A stretch of 64,000 nt of DNA from a virus, in IMG/VR virus record IMGVR_UViG_3300028840_004217, positions 28,050 to 92,049 of that record; one strand, written 5' to 3'. This document shows, in pieces, positions 1 through 9,133 of this stretch; within the stretch, counting starts at the first letter, position 1, and each line of letters starts with the position of its first letter. Below the pieces are notes generated by a model. That model was not told the origin of the DNA. It made no database searches and saw only the letters and a list, made by a program, of their open reading frames with translations. The position numbers were made by a program, and so were the translations under genes.

Positions 1-2010
1 CGGGGCAAATACTACATCAAATACTGGAACGAGTCGGGCGAGGAACGCGTGCCCGTCGTCGCCGGGTACCGCGTCAAGAATGGCGCGAAGTGGCTCCGCA
101 TGAGCCTCAAGAAAACGCTCCAGGTGGTCGATCACGTCTGCATCCTCGACGACGGCAGCACCGACAGCACACCCCGCATCATCAACAGCCTGAAAAAGAA
201 ACACCCCGGCATGATCACCAACGTCCGGTACAACAGGCCGTTCCAGGAACTGCGCGACAGGAACGAGCTGTGGGACATGATGCACGCCGTGGGCAAAGAG
301 CTGCGGCCCGACCTGCCGGGGTGGGGCATCATCCTGGATGCCGACGAAGTGTTCGAGGACAAGGTGACGGCCGACTATCTCCAGATGCTGGCGCGGCCCG
401 TGCATCCCGACGTGCACGGGTATGTGTTCAAGGTGGACACCTTCTGGCGGGGCCGTGAGAAAATCAGGATCGACGGAACCTTCGGCAACCTGAAGGGCGT
501 CCGCATGGTTCGCTTCGGCGCCGAGCAACGCCTGTGGACGCCGCACCCGCAGGGTCTGCACTGCGGCAACACGCCGATGGTGCCGCCCGACTGGCTGGCC
601 CTCACCAACGTGCACCTCAAACACTACGGCTACGAGTCCTACGACCTGGCCAAGAAAAAATTCGAGTTCTATCATGTGACCGACTCGGTGAAGGACCCGG
701 TGAACGTCGGCGGCGACGGCTCCTACCGCCACCTGATCGACGAGACACAGCTGTCGATGGTGGACTGGCATGAGGAGAACACGCTGGGCCTCGGCATGAT
801 GGGCAGGAACGAAGCCGAGTTCCTGCCGCAGTTTTTCGAGCGCAACTTCTGGTGGACCGTGTTCGACCAGATGGTATTCGTGGACTGCGGATCGGAGGAC
901 GACACCAAAAACCTGGCCCTGGCCTACGGATGCCAGGTGTACGACATGCCCAAGAGCATCATCTTTCAGGAGGGTCCGCATGAAGGGAAGCTGAAGCACT
1001 TCGGCCAGGCCCGCAACTTCGTCAAGAGCAAGCTGGGCACGCGGTGGATCCTCATGATGGACGCCGACGAGTGGATAGAACGGGCGGACCACCTGGAGCT
1101 GTTGCGCCTCCTGGAGCATGACATCGTGGCCTACCGCATCAACGTGGCGAACCACCAGCCCAACGGAAGCATCTCCCACTCCGAGTCATTCAGGCTGTAC
1201 CGCAACATAGAGGACGTGTACTGGACGCAGCACGTGCATGAGTCGCTGGAAACGGCGTTGCAGCGCATGGGCCCTGCCGGGCTGACGGGCATCGCCCCGT
1301 TCATCGTTCATCATCTCGGCTACATGCGCGGCCCCGATTATGTGCAGGGCAAGCTGGAGCACTACGCCGACCTGAACAGGCTCGACGTGCGGGCCGACCC
1401 TGCGGACGCGCGGCCCTACTTCAACCTGGCCCTCCACGAACTCAACGAGGGCAACAACGAGGAGGGGGCGGAGCTGCTGTCCAAGGCGTGCGACCTGAAC
1501 CCCAACTTCATGCAGGCGTATAAAGAACTCGGCATGGTCTATTTCCGTCGTTCTCTGCCCCTGTTTGAACACGCCCTCAACGTGGTGTCGCCCGAGCATC
1601 CTGCCGCGCCGGGTCTCAAAGAGATCGTGGACTTCGCACGGAAGGCGGCGATAGAGCCGTTGAAGGTGGGCAACCCGAACAAGCCGTCGCCAGAGGACGC
1701 CGAAGAAACGCAGGAGACTGAAGAAGCGGCGGCGGACGTGGTACCAGAAGGGGAGGACGAGAAAACAGGGATAGACGCGCTGCGAGAGGCCCCTGTCGAT
1801 CCGGTGGCGGAGCAGTTGGGCGAAGCACTCACGGCGGCGGATGAGATCATCGCGGAACACACCGAGGAAGTCGTGAAGGAAATCGGTGAACAAGAGGACC
1901 GCGCCATAACAGGAGAACAGGATGTCATTCATAGCGGCGACGATGATACGGGTGAAGATGGACCCTCTGGACCCCGGAAATCCGACACCGATGATGAAGC
2001 GGCTGGATGA
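1..2010 (+). CDS. Tandem GT2 glycosyltransferase with TPR tail (5' end outside window)
   Basis: Predicted cytoplasmic enzyme moving sugars from nucleotide-sugar donors. The frame is open from base 1, so the start lies upstream; the GTG at 49 is only the first in-window start. Counting from it, a first GT-A domain has DDGSTDS at 34-40 and ILDADE at 95-100. A second has VDCGSEDDT at 278-286 and MMDADE at 336-341, i.e. two DxD-type metal sites. About 440-510 reads as TPR repeats, followed by an acidic tail. This domain order resembles SunS-like and other family 2 enzymes that act on proteins or envelope glycans. It sits just before the tail genes, so tail-protein or host-surface glycosylation is plausible, and sugar transfer to modified DNA cannot be excluded. 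The target is unknown. Confidence 0.85.
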   Translation, partial: RGKYYIKYWNESGEERVPVVAGYRVKNGAKWLRMSLKKTLQVVDHVCILDDGSTDSTPRIINSLKKKHPGMITNVRYNRPFQELRDRNELWDMMHAVGKELRPDLPGWGIILDADEVFEDKVTADYLQMLARPVHPDVHGYVFKVDTFWRGREKIRIDGTFGNLKGVRMVRFGAEQRLWTPHPQGLHCGNTPMVPPDWLALTNVHLKHYGYESYDLAKKKFEFYHVTDSVKDPVNVGGDGSYRHLIDETQLSMVDWHEENTLGLGMMGRNEAEFLPQFFERNFWWTVFDQMVFVDCGSEDDTKNLALAYGCQVYDMPKSIIFQEGPHEGKLKHFGQARNFVKSKLGTRWILMMDADEWIERADHLELLRLLEHDIVAYRINVANHQPNGSISHSESFRLYRNIEDVYWTQHVHESLETALQRMGPAGLTGIAPFIVHHLGYMRGPDYVQGKLEHYADLNRLDVRADPADARPYFNLALHELNEGNNEEGAELLSKACDLNPNFMQAYKELGMVYFRRSLPLFEHALNVVSPEHPAAPGLKEIVDFARKAAIEPLKVGNPNKPSPEDAEETQETEEAAADVVPEGEDEKTGIDALREAPVDPVAEQLGEALTAADEIIAEHTEEVVKEIGEQEDRAITGEQDVIHSGDDDTGEDGPSGPRKSDTDDEAAG

Positions 2011-2452
2011 AGTCGAGTCGCACAAAGATTGGGCCCTGACGCACCAGCTCAACTGGGGCCTCATTCTGACGGACCACGACGCCCTCTACACCGGTCCTAT
2101 CGTCAAGTTCAAGTATGAGGGTGCGATGCTGCCCCTGTGGGCGCATCCCGACCAGCGCCTCGCCTGTCCCGGCAACTACGGCAAAGGGTACCGGTGGGTG
2201 TCGCTCAAGAAACTGGAACCCGGCTCGATCATCTGGTTCGTGGCGGCGGACACCCGGCATCCGGAGCCGCTCAAGACCGTGCGCATCACGGACTACGACG
2301 TGGTGCACGTCAACCACGAGCCTATGATGACCGTGACCGTGATGGAGGAGCTGTCCTTCATAGCGCACGACGTGATCTGTCACCGCAACCCTGAAGGGTT
2401 CAAAGCGGACCGGTCCTTGAGTCCGGCTGCGGCTTTCGGCAACGGGAGGTAA
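1922..2452 (+). CDS. Conserved phage protein of unknown function
   Basis: A 176-residue protein whose first 89 bases overlap the glycosyltransferase gene. An AGGAGA ribosome site six bases before the ATG supports this start. It has no membrane segment or signal peptide and is mixed alpha/beta in appearance, with several Trp and His residues. No family was recognised. Its place immediately before the tail-completion gene suggests a virion or tail-assembly role, but nothing in the residues proves it. Confidence 0.6.
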   Translation: MSFIAATMIRVKMDPLDPGNPTPMMKRLDEVESHKDWALTHQLNWGLILTDHDALYTGPIVKFKYEGAMLPLWAHPDQRLACPGNYGKGYRWVSLKKLEPGSIIWFVAADTRHPEPLKTVRITDYDVVHVNHEPMMTVTVMEELSFIAHDVICHRNPEGFKADRSLSPAAAFGNGR

Positions 2453-2454
2453 TC

Positions 2455-2880
2455 GTGGACAAGGTACGTCAGCTCATACGGTTGTCTATCGTGAACGAAA
2501 CGGGCGCGTCGGCGATCACGAACGTGGTGGCCGACCGGGTGTACCCGTCGCAGGTGGCGGCGCAGCCCAACCCGGTCTACCCGTGCCTGTGCTTTCAGAT
2601 ACAGGCGGGCGTGGGTGAGGCGGTGACGAACGTGTGGCAGGGCACGATGCGGACGTGGTGCTGGTCCGACCAGAATGAAGTGGGCACGTATGACGACGCG
2701 GTGGCTCTGCACCAGGCATTGGAGACCTACTGGCACCGCCAGTCGTTCAATGACGCGACCCTGTTGCGGGCGGTGGCCTTGTCGATCCTGGGTGTGCCGA
2801 CGCAATTTTTCGATCCTGACGTGCGGGCCTACGCCGCCGTCGCTGACTGGAACCTGTTCGCCTCGGAGCTGACTTCATGA
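2455..2880 (+). CDS. Tail completion / tail terminator-like protein (DUF3168-like)
   Basis: A 141-residue protein starting with GTG behind GGGAGG. The pattern of an N-terminal helix, a VADRVYPSQ segment and a short repetitive beta core is like DUF3168 tail-terminator proteins, which cap the tail tube and join it to the head. It is two genes upstream of the tail tube protein, the usual place. The family call rests on overall pattern and position, not on catalytic residues. It overlaps the next gene by four bases (ATGA). Confidence 0.55.
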   Translation: MDKVRQLIRLSIVNETGASAITNVVADRVYPSQVAAQPNPVYPCLCFQIQAGVGEAVTNVWQGTMRTWCWSDQNEVGTYDDAVALHQALETYWHRQSFNDATLLRAVALSILGVPTQFFDPDVRAYAAVADWNLFASELTS

Positions 2881-3191
2881 CGGAGCCACAGCGACCCCAC
2901 CACGAGGTCATCCTGGAGGCCACGCATGCCAAACTGCGCAACCGGTTCGGATCACGCGTGTGGGGATGCAAGCAGTGTGATGCCGTCCTGGGTGTGTTCA
3001 ACGAGGACTTCACCGCGCTGGAGATCGCTTCACAGCGCGTCAACATGACCATCGCCGGAGGGCAGATACAGCGCACCTGCTACCGGTGTGATACGGTCAA
3101 CCAGCTGGCGACACGGGGACACGACACCGTGGCCAGCTATTTGAAAGAGAACGATATTCGCCCCGTGTATGAGTCAAACGACGACTCATGA
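2877..3191 (+). CDS. Com-like zinc-ribbon protein
   Basis: A 104-residue protein with two cysteine knuckles, CKQC near residue 31 and CYRC near 67, that should bind one zinc ion. The phrasing CKQCDAVLGVF ... CYRCDTVNQL resembles the Mu Com family, small RNA-binding zinc proteins that act on translation of a DNA-modification gene. Com proteins are shorter; here about 35 residues separate the knuckles. The resemblance is by eye. Its location between tail-completion and tail-tube genes gives no further clue. Confidence 0.45.
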   Translation: MTEPQRPHHEVILEATHAKLRNRFGSRVWGCKQCDAVLGVFNEDFTALEIASQRVNMTIAGGQIQRTCYRCDTVNQLATRGHDTVASYLKENDIRPVYESNDDS

Positions 3192-3244
3192 CACGCTCGT
3201 ACTGACGTACTGGCCTCTGCTCATATCAGTGAAAGGTGAGAGCG

Positions 3245-3826
3245 ATGGCACAGAACGTAAACACCAATGATGTATACCAGCTCGGATTCGGGCCGTGGAC
3301 GCTCAACATAGGGGCCTACAACCCGACGGCGGCGGGCGGCACGCCCGCCACCAGCGTGGGCGCAGTGTCGGGTCCCGCGACGTTGACGCCGAACCGGACG
3401 GTGGTGCCCGTCATGCAGGGTGCGCCGGCGAAGGAGATCGACGCCTTCGTGTCCGAGGAATCGCTGGAGGTCGCCTTCACGGGCATCCAGTGGAACCTGC
3501 CGCTGATACAGCAGGCCCTCGGCGGCGGACCGACACCGACGGTCAGCGGTGACGCCACCACGTTCGACATGGGCAACGACGTCCTGATGACGCAGCTTTC
3601 GTTGCAGGCGACGCACGTGATGCCCAACGGCGGAACCGTGGTGCTCAACGTCTGGAAGGCGCGCGGAAACGGAACGGTGCCCATCACGATACCGCCCGAC
3701 AACGTGCACCAGGCGTCCTACACGTTCATGGCCGTGGAAGGGCTGTCCGACTGGACCAATGCGGCGTTGGCAGCCAAGAGCAAGCTGTTCCAGATCGTGT
3801 ACACCAAGCCACCCGCAGCACCATAA
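3245..3826 (+). CDS. Major tail (tube) protein
   Basis: A 193-residue protein rich in Gly, Thr, Val and Asn with alternating beta pattern, as expected for the tube subunit of a long non-contractile tail. The ATG at 3245 is chosen because AAAGGTGAG lies just upstream; a GTG nine bases earlier is less well placed. Position supports the call: it follows the tail-completion gene and precedes the chaperone pair and tape measure, the standard siphovirus order. Confidence 0.7.
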   Translation: MAQNVNTNDVYQLGFGPWTLNIGAYNPTAAGGTPATSVGAVSGPATLTPNRTVVPVMQGAPAKEIDAFVSEESLEVAFTGIQWNLPLIQQALGGGPTPTVSGDATTFDMGNDVLMTQLSLQATHVMPNGGTVVLNVWKARGNGTVPITIPPDNVHQASYTFMAVEGLSDWTNAALAAKSKLFQIVYTKPPAAP

Positions 3827-3841
3827 GGAAGGTGAAACAGA

Positions 3842-4294
3842 ATGACTCGTACACCAAAGGACAAGGCCGTGGACGACGCGTTCGCCCGGTCGTCCTCGTA
3901 CATCACCACTCTCGACGGCGAACAGGTCGAAGTGATCGGCTCGGCACGACAGACGATACGGTTCACGCAGACGCTGGGCACGCAGATCGACGTGATCAAG
4001 AAGGCCCTCCCTCTGCCCAAGGACATCACCGGGGTCAAGGCGAAAGACCTGCTGGAGATGTTGCCCGCCATCGCGCAGACGCTGCCTGAAACGATCCTGG
4101 CCCTGGCCGCCGCCGTACTCGACAGGGACGGGGAGGAAGTCGCGGACACGTTCAGCATGAACGAACTGTTCGACATGCTCGTCCCTTTTTTTCAGTCACA
4201 GCAGAAGATGATCATGACGATCGTGCAGGCCGTCAACCAGGCACAGGGACGGCAGGCGCGGACGCCACCGGCGACGCCAGAAGCAGAAGCATAG
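3842..4294 (+). CDS. Tail assembly chaperone, short form (lambda gpG-like)
   Basis: A 150-residue mainly helical protein between tail tube and tape measure. It should bind the tape measure during tail assembly and is not expected in the finished virion. AAGGTG before the ATG gives the start. Near its end, VPFFQ is encoded by a slippery CCCTTTTTTTC run, after which the -1 frame stays open to 4512, so this short product and a longer fusion are both expected, as for G/GT of lambda. Confidence 0.8.
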   Translation: MTRTPKDKAVDDAFARSSSYITTLDGEQVEVIGSARQTIRFTQTLGTQIDVIKKALPLPKDITGVKAKDLLEMLPAIAQTLPETILALAAAVLDRDGEEVADTFSMNELFDMLVPFFQSQQKMIMTIVQAVNQAQGRQARTPPATPEAEA

Positions 4295-4512
4295 ATTCAA
4301 CGGCCGATCTGGTCGAGTTCTTCGCGGAGGTCTACGGTTGGACCGCCACGGAGACCCTGGACCAGCACACGATGCGCGAACTCCGCGCCATCCTCGACGC
4401 TCGTCACCGACGCGCCAACCCCCAGGCGGCGCAACCGCAGCATGAGTTGACCGAGGAGGACGTGTACGGCCTGATGTCGGCGGGTCTGCCGGTGGAGATC
4501 ATAGAGGAATGA
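3842..4512 (+). CDS. Tail assembly chaperone, frameshifted long form (GT-like)
   Basis: If ribosomes slip back one base at 4183-4192, translation continues in the -1 frame past the short-form stop at 4292-4294 and ends with TGA at 4510-4512. The extension is protein-like (STADLVEFFAEVYGW, then MRELRAILDARHRR, ending in an acidic segment) and has no start codon or ribosome site of its own near its beginning, so frameshifting is the natural way to express it. The long form would tether the tape measure to tail tube subunits. The ratio of products cannot be judged from sequence. Confidence 0.8.
4183..4192 (+). other. -1 programmed ribosomal frameshift site
   Basis: The run CCCTTTTTTT is read in frame as C-CCT-TTT-TTT. 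Both C-CCT-TTT and T-TTT-TTT fit the canonical X-XXY-YYZ heptamer, so tandem slippage is possible. The -1 frame is open from here for about 320 bases while the zero frame stops 100 bases downstream. Confidence 0.8.
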
Positions 4513-4515
4513 TCG

Positions 4516-4968
4516 ATGCCGCTCCGCGGACAAGAAAAAGTACTGGCGAACTTCGACAGAGAACGCCAACGCCTCATCACCTCCGTAGAGAAGAACGCCC
4601 GCGAGATGGCGGAATTTCTTCTCAAGAAGATACGCGAGAACGCTTCCCTCACAGACCACACCCTGGATGACCTGCGGCAGCTGGGCCACCCCTATGCGAA
4701 GCGCAACCCGCGCCCGCCGCACACCCCCTGGTGGCTCATACACAGACAGTCGGGTACACTCGTGGACGCCCTGGAGATGGACAACCCCGCGCCCGGTCAC
4801 TACCGCGTCGGGTTCGATGAAAACAGAGCGCCGCACGTACCCTATGTACTGCTCGGCACCCGCACGATGATAGGCCGTGACATACTCAATGAGACGGTCC
4901 GCGCGGAGGCCGAGAATCTGCGCAAGATATTCGCGAAGGACATACGGGCATTCAGGAGGGTATCATGA
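4516..4968 (+). CDS. Putative minor tail component (HK97 gp10-like)
   Basis: A 150-residue protein with a helical N-terminus and a GHPYAKRNP ... VGFDENRAPHVPYVLLGT segment that recalls gp10-type tail components (a short segment facing a compact beta core). Those genes normally lie before the tail-completion gene, so the position between chaperone and tape measure is unusual and the call is tentative. It overlaps the tape measure start by four bases. Confidence 0.4.
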   Translation: MPLRGQEKVLANFDRERQRLITSVEKNAREMAEFLLKKIRENASLTDHTLDDLRQLGHPYAKRNPRPPHTPWWLIHRQSGTLVDALEMDNPAPGHYRVGFDENRAPHVPYVLLGTRTMIGRDILNETVRAEAENLRKIFAKDIRAFRRVS

Positions 4969-7900
4969 GCCTCGGCCAGTGGTTGATCGACATCGACGTG
5001 GGCCTGTCGTCCTTGGGCAGCAAACTCGGGCAGGCGCGGACGCAGATCGTCAAGTTCGGAAACGACGCGTCAGCGGCGATCCTGAAAAACGAACAGGCGT
5101 TCCAGTCGGCGGGCATCGCCATAGCGGGGTTCGGCGCGGCCATCACGGGCGCCCTCGCCGTGGCCGTCAAGTTCGGTTCCGACTTCGACCAGAGCATGGC
5201 CAAGGTCAGAGCCGTGACGCAGGCCACGGGCAAGGACTTCACGGACCTGCGTGAGATGGCGATACAGCTCGGTATCGACACGGAGTTCAGCGCGAAGCAG
5301 GCGGCGGACGGCATCGCCATCCTGGGCCGCGCCGGTTTCGAGACCACCGAGATCATGGACGCCCTGCCGGGCGTCCTCGACCTGGCTGCGGCGGGTGAGC
5401 TGGCTCTGGCTGACGCCGCCGACATCGCGGCGTCCTCGCTCGGCGGCTTCAACGAAGAATCCTCGGAGGCCGCACGGCTGGCCGACATCCTGGCGGCAGC
5501 GGCGTCCAGCGCGAACACCACCGTGGCAAACATGGGCCAGGCATTCGTGTTCGCCGCTCCCATCGCTGGCACCCTCGGCATAGAGATGGAGGAGGTCGCC
5601 GCGGCCATCGGTCTGTTGGGCGACGCGGGTATACAGGCGACGATGGCCGGTACGGGTCTGCGCCGTATGCTCACCTCCCTGCTGAACCCCTCGAAAGAGA
5701 ACAAAGAGCTGATGCAGGAGTTGGGGCTGTCGGCCACCAACCTGGACGGCTCCTACAAGTCGCTCACCGAGATCGTGTCCGACCTGGAGGACGCGAACAT
5801 ATCTGCGGGCGACGCGTTCAAGATATTCGGGGAACGGGGCGGCAACATAGCGACCATCCTCAAGAACACGGGATCGCCCGCCCTCCAGCAGTTCACGCGT
5901 GACCTGGAGAACAGCGAGGGCGAGGCGCGGCGCATGGCCGAAACCTTGCTCGACTCGCTGGCGGGTTCCTTCCGGCTGTTGGGATCCTCGATAGAGACCT
6001 TCATGATCGCCCTGTCGGGTACGGGCCAGACCGGGCTGCAGGGCGGACTCCGCAGGGTCGTCGATACGGTGATCGAAGTGATCAACGCTATGACGCAGTG
6101 GATGACGCAGAATCCGGAGCTGACGCGCATCATCGTCGTGACCGTGGGCGTGATCGGCACGATGGCGACGGCGTTGGGCGCGGTCCTCCTCATCATTCCC
6201 AAATTAGCGGCGGCGTGGGTCGCCTTCGCCACCCTGCTCGGCACGTCTACAGCATTGACGGGGCCTATCGGGATCGCTCTGGCCGCGATCACCGCCATAG
6301 GTGTGGCTATAGGGTTGTGGCTCACGCGGACAGACGAGATGATCGACGCCTCCGCGCAGGGGGCCATAGCGATGGACAGGCAGGCCAAGGAGCTGTCCAA
6401 CCTGTTGCTGCGCTATGACGAGCTGAACGAAAAGACGGCCCTGACCAAAGAGGAGCAGAAGGAGCTGGCCAGCATCACCAAGACCCTCTCGCGTGAGGTG
6501 GGCGTGGAGGCCACCACGTTCAACGACGCGGGCGAGGCCGTCGCCGTCAACACGAAGGCGGTGAAGGCGCTCATTCTTGAGAAGCAGGAGCTGCGCGACG
6601 CGATGCTGGCCGAACTGAACCGCCAGGAGGCGGAGACGGAGGAGCGGCTCGTCGAGGTGCGGGAACAGCGTGCCCAGGTGACGGCGGACCTCACGAAGGC
6701 GGAGGCCGACCTGGTGACGGCGCAGGCGGCGGTGAACAAAGGGTTGGGCGGCGGGTTCGATGCGGTGAAACTCTACGAAGGCAAAGTCAAGACCCTCAAG
6801 AACGAGCACACCGGCCTCACCAATGAGATGCTGGAGCTGAACAAAACGCTGGACGACACGCGGGCCGAGATCGATGTGGTGACGGAGAAGGGCGACGAGT
6901 TCAGCCGGGTGTTGCAGCAACTCCAGGAGAACGCGGAGGACCTGGCGGACACGGCGGACATGGGCGTGGCCCCCACCCTGCGCGAGCTGGCCGTCAAGAC
7001 GCTGCCCAACACCACGGACATGGTGGGCCAGTTGGACCGCAAGATCGAAGAACTCGGTGAGGACGCGCCCCGCAAGTTGAAGCTGGTGGGTAGTGCCGCC
7101 GAGGACATGAGGGACGAAGTTGTGGAGGCGGCGGAGGCCATACAGCGGTCTATGTCGGCCAAGTTCGTGGACGGGTTCCTGGATGCCTACGTGGAGATCG
7201 TGTCCAAGTGGGGTGACACCACACAACAGCTTGAGGACCTGGGTGCGGGTACGGCCAGGGCGTTGGGCGACTTCTTCAAGGAGGGTTTCATCTCCGTCCT
7301 CAAACTCGACCTGGACGGCCTCCTGGATGCGTTCAAGAATTTCTTTGGCCGCGTGTTCGACATGTTCATCAACATGGTGGCCGAGATGCTGGCGGCGCGG
7401 GCGTTCACTGCTCTGCTCAATGCGATGTCGAGCATCTTCGGCGGCGGTGGTGGCGGTGGCGGCGGCGCAGGCAGCGTCGCGCAGACCGTGGTGGAAGCGG
7501 GCGCGAGTGCCGGGACCACGGCGGCGATAGGCGCACTGACCGGTGGTGGTGCGGCGGCTGCGGCTGGCGCGGGCGGTGGTGCGGCGGCGGCAGGAGCGAC
7601 GACGGCTGCGGCTGGCGGTGGTGCGACGGCTGCTGGTGGAGGTGGTGCGGCGGCGGCGGGTGCAGGCGCACTCGGCGGATTGGCGGCGGGCGCGGGTGGC
7701 CTTGTGTTCGGCGCACTCCTCGACGCATTTCTGCCGTCGGGCATCTCCCTCGAAGAACGCATCGCGGCGGGCAAGCTGCGCAACCAGGACTTCATGAAAC
7801 AGCGGACCATACAGGCCGAGGGCGTCGTCAGCGGTACGCTCAACGTGCTGCGCAAGATGTTCGAGGGCGGACAGCTCACGATGGCCCTTGCCAACGACCA

Positions 7901-8339
7901 GATCAACAACATGACGTCGCAGTTCGAACAGCTTCCGTTCAGCGTCGCCGGGTTCACCCTGTGGAAGCCGTTTGGCACGTTCGCGGAGTGGGTGACAGAC
8001 CTGCGGAGTAAGATCGCCATGTCGCTGGCCGAAGGAGAGCTGATGTTCCGGCGCGGCGGTGTGGTAACGAGTCCGTTCCGCGGCATGGTGTCTATGGCCG
8101 AGGACGAACCCGAGATCGTGGCCCCCCTGTCGCGCCTGGGTGAAGTGGTGGACCAGCTCGCGTCTGCGGGCGGCGGCGCGGGCACGACGGTCAACCTGAC
8201 CATACAGACGCTCGACATAGACCGGAACGCACCCGACATCATCCGGTTCGTCAGAGAGGATCTTATGCCGATCATTCGCGATGAGACGCACGACGGCACG
8301 CCCCTCGCTTTCGAGCAGGGCATCGAGGAGGACCTGTAA
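4965..8339 (+). CDS. Tail tape measure protein, TP901 family
   Basis: A 1,124-residue protein that sets tail length and is ejected with the DNA. Residues about 60-330 carry the TP901 core (FDQSMAKVRAVTQATGKDF, then AADGIAILGRAGF). A hydrophobic stretch near 385-425 is a likely membrane-penetrating segment. About 470-700 is charged coiled coil, and about 825-925 is extremely Gly/Ala rich, coded by GCG/GGT/GGC repeats. The start follows GGAGGG at good spacing. No lysozyme or peptidase motif was seen. At about 1.5 angstrom per residue, a rule of thumb, the tail would be near 170 nm. Confidence 0.9.
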   Translation: MSLGQWLIDIDVGLSSLGSKLGQARTQIVKFGNDASAAILKNEQAFQSAGIAIAGFGAAITGALAVAVKFGSDFDQSMAKVRAVTQATGKDFTDLREMAIQLGIDTEFSAKQAADGIAILGRAGFETTEIMDALPGVLDLAAAGELALADAADIAASSLGGFNEESSEAARLADILAAAASSANTTVANMGQAFVFAAPIAGTLGIEMEEVAAAIGLLGDAGIQATMAGTGLRRMLTSLLNPSKENKELMQELGLSATNLDGSYKSLTEIVSDLEDANISAGDAFKIFGERGGNIATILKNTGSPALQQFTRDLENSEGEARRMAETLLDSLAGSFRLLGSSIETFMIALSGTGQTGLQGGLRRVVDTVIEVINAMTQWMTQNPELTRIIVVTVGVIGTMATALGAVLLIIPKLAAAWVAFATLLGTSTALTGPIGIALAAITAIGVAIGLWLTRTDEMIDASAQGAIAMDRQAKELSNLLLRYDELNEKTALTKEEQKELASITKTLSREVGVEATTFNDAGEAVAVNTKAVKALILEKQELRDAMLAELNRQEAETEERLVEVREQRAQVTADLTKAEADLVTAQAAVNKGLGGGFDAVKLYEGKVKTLKNEHTGLTNEMLELNKTLDDTRAEIDVVTEKGDEFSRVLQQLQENAEDLADTADMGVAPTLRELAVKTLPNTTDMVGQLDRKIEELGEDAPRKLKLVGSAAEDMRDEVVEAAEAIQRSMSAKFVDGFLDAYVEIVSKWGDTTQQLEDLGAGTARALGDFFKEGFISVLKLDLDGLLDAFKNFFGRVFDMFINMVAEMLAARAFTALLNAMSSIFGGGGGGGGGAGSVAQTVVEAGASAGTTAAIGALTGGGAAAAAGAGGGAAAAGATTAAAGGGATAAGGGGAAAAGAGALGGLAAGAGGLVFGALLDAFLPSGISLEERIAAGKLRNQDFMKQRTIQAEGVVSGTLNVLRKMFEGGQLTMALANDQINNMTSQFEQLPFSVAGFTLWKPFGTFAEWVTDLRSKIAMSLAEGELMFRRGGVVTSPFRGMVSMAEDEPEIVAPLSRLGEVVDQLASAGGGAGTTVNLTIQTLDIDRNAPDIIRFVREDLMPIIRDETHDGTPLAFEQGIEEDL

Positions 8340-9133
8340 TGCCTGCGACCCTGACGGGTATCAAGCCCCGTTTCCTCTATGACACGTCGGTGTTCGACGG
8401 AGCCACGGTGACGACCAACAGCGACACCACGGACCTGCCGGCGACCAACCTTCAAAACGCCATCGTGCGGCGACCCTGGCGCACCGCAGGCACGACGCAG
8501 ATGGCGTGGGCCGTCTACGACCTCGGCACGGCCACCGCCGTCGACATGATCGCCGTGTTCGGCCACAACCTGACCAGCGTGGCCCTCCTGACGATACAGG
8601 GGAACGCATCTGACAGCTGGGGGTCGCCCTCGCTCAACGTGGGCCTCACCATACCGGCCAACGCGGACAGCGTGCTGTTCGAGAAGGCCGTGTCCTTCGC
8701 CACCGGCACGTACCGGTACTGGCGGCTGGCTGTCCAGGGTGCGAATGACGGTACCTATTGGGAGGTGGGCCGCCTGATGGCAGGCCAGTACTTCGAGCCT
8801 ACCGTACCGCAAGACCTGCGGGCACAGCGCAGCATAGAGGACCCGTCGATCACGGACCGCGCCGACGGGATGCAGACCTACAGCCGAGAGGTGGACCAGT
8901 TCTACGTGTACCGCATCAACCAGACCAACCTGTCCCAGGGGGACCGCGACTCGTGGCTGGCCATGTTTCAGAACAGGGGGACACGCCTCCCCATGGCGAT
9001 CGCGTTCGACCCGACCAATGACCATAGATTCAACAGGGACACGATATACGGTAAGATAGCAAGCCCGTTGAAGGAAAGCCTCATACAACTCGAATACGGC
9101 ACCCTACGAATGAATTTCGCGGAGCAATGGTAA
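8339..9133 (+). CDS. Distal tail protein-like, galactose-binding fold
   Basis: A 264-residue protein right after the tape measure, the place of distal tail (Dit-like) proteins. The N-terminal half resembles a discoidin-type jelly roll (AWAVYDLGTATAVDMIAVFG, then TYRYWRLAV), which could bind carbohydrate or serve as a structural ring domain. The C-terminal half is beta rich. It shares a TAATG stop-start with the tape measure gene. Function is inferred from order and fold pattern. Confidence 0.55.
   Translation: MPATLTGIKPRFLYDTSVFDGATVTTNSDTTDLPATNLQNAIVRRPWRTAGTTQMAWAVYDLGTATAVDMIAVFGHNLTSVALLTIQGNASDSWGSPSLNVGLTIPANADSVLFEKAVSFATGTYRYWRLAVQGANDGTYWEVGRLMAGQYFEPTVPQDLRAQRSIEDPSITDRADGMQTYSREVDQFYVYRINQTNLSQGDRDSWLAMFQNRGTRLPMAIAFDPTNDHRFNRDTIYGKIASPLKESLIQLEYGTLRMNFAEQW

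Noticed and set aside
1186-2064. 292-codon minus-strand frame opposite the glycosyltransferase
   Set aside because: Shadow of a strongly supported plus-strand gene; composition is not protein-like.
6204-8291. 695-codon minus-strand open frame opposite the tape measure gene
   Set aside because: High G+C and regular codon use of the real gene keep the opposite strand open. The product is Arg/His rich with no family features and no ribosome site. The same holds for 7187-9088 and 8968-10497.
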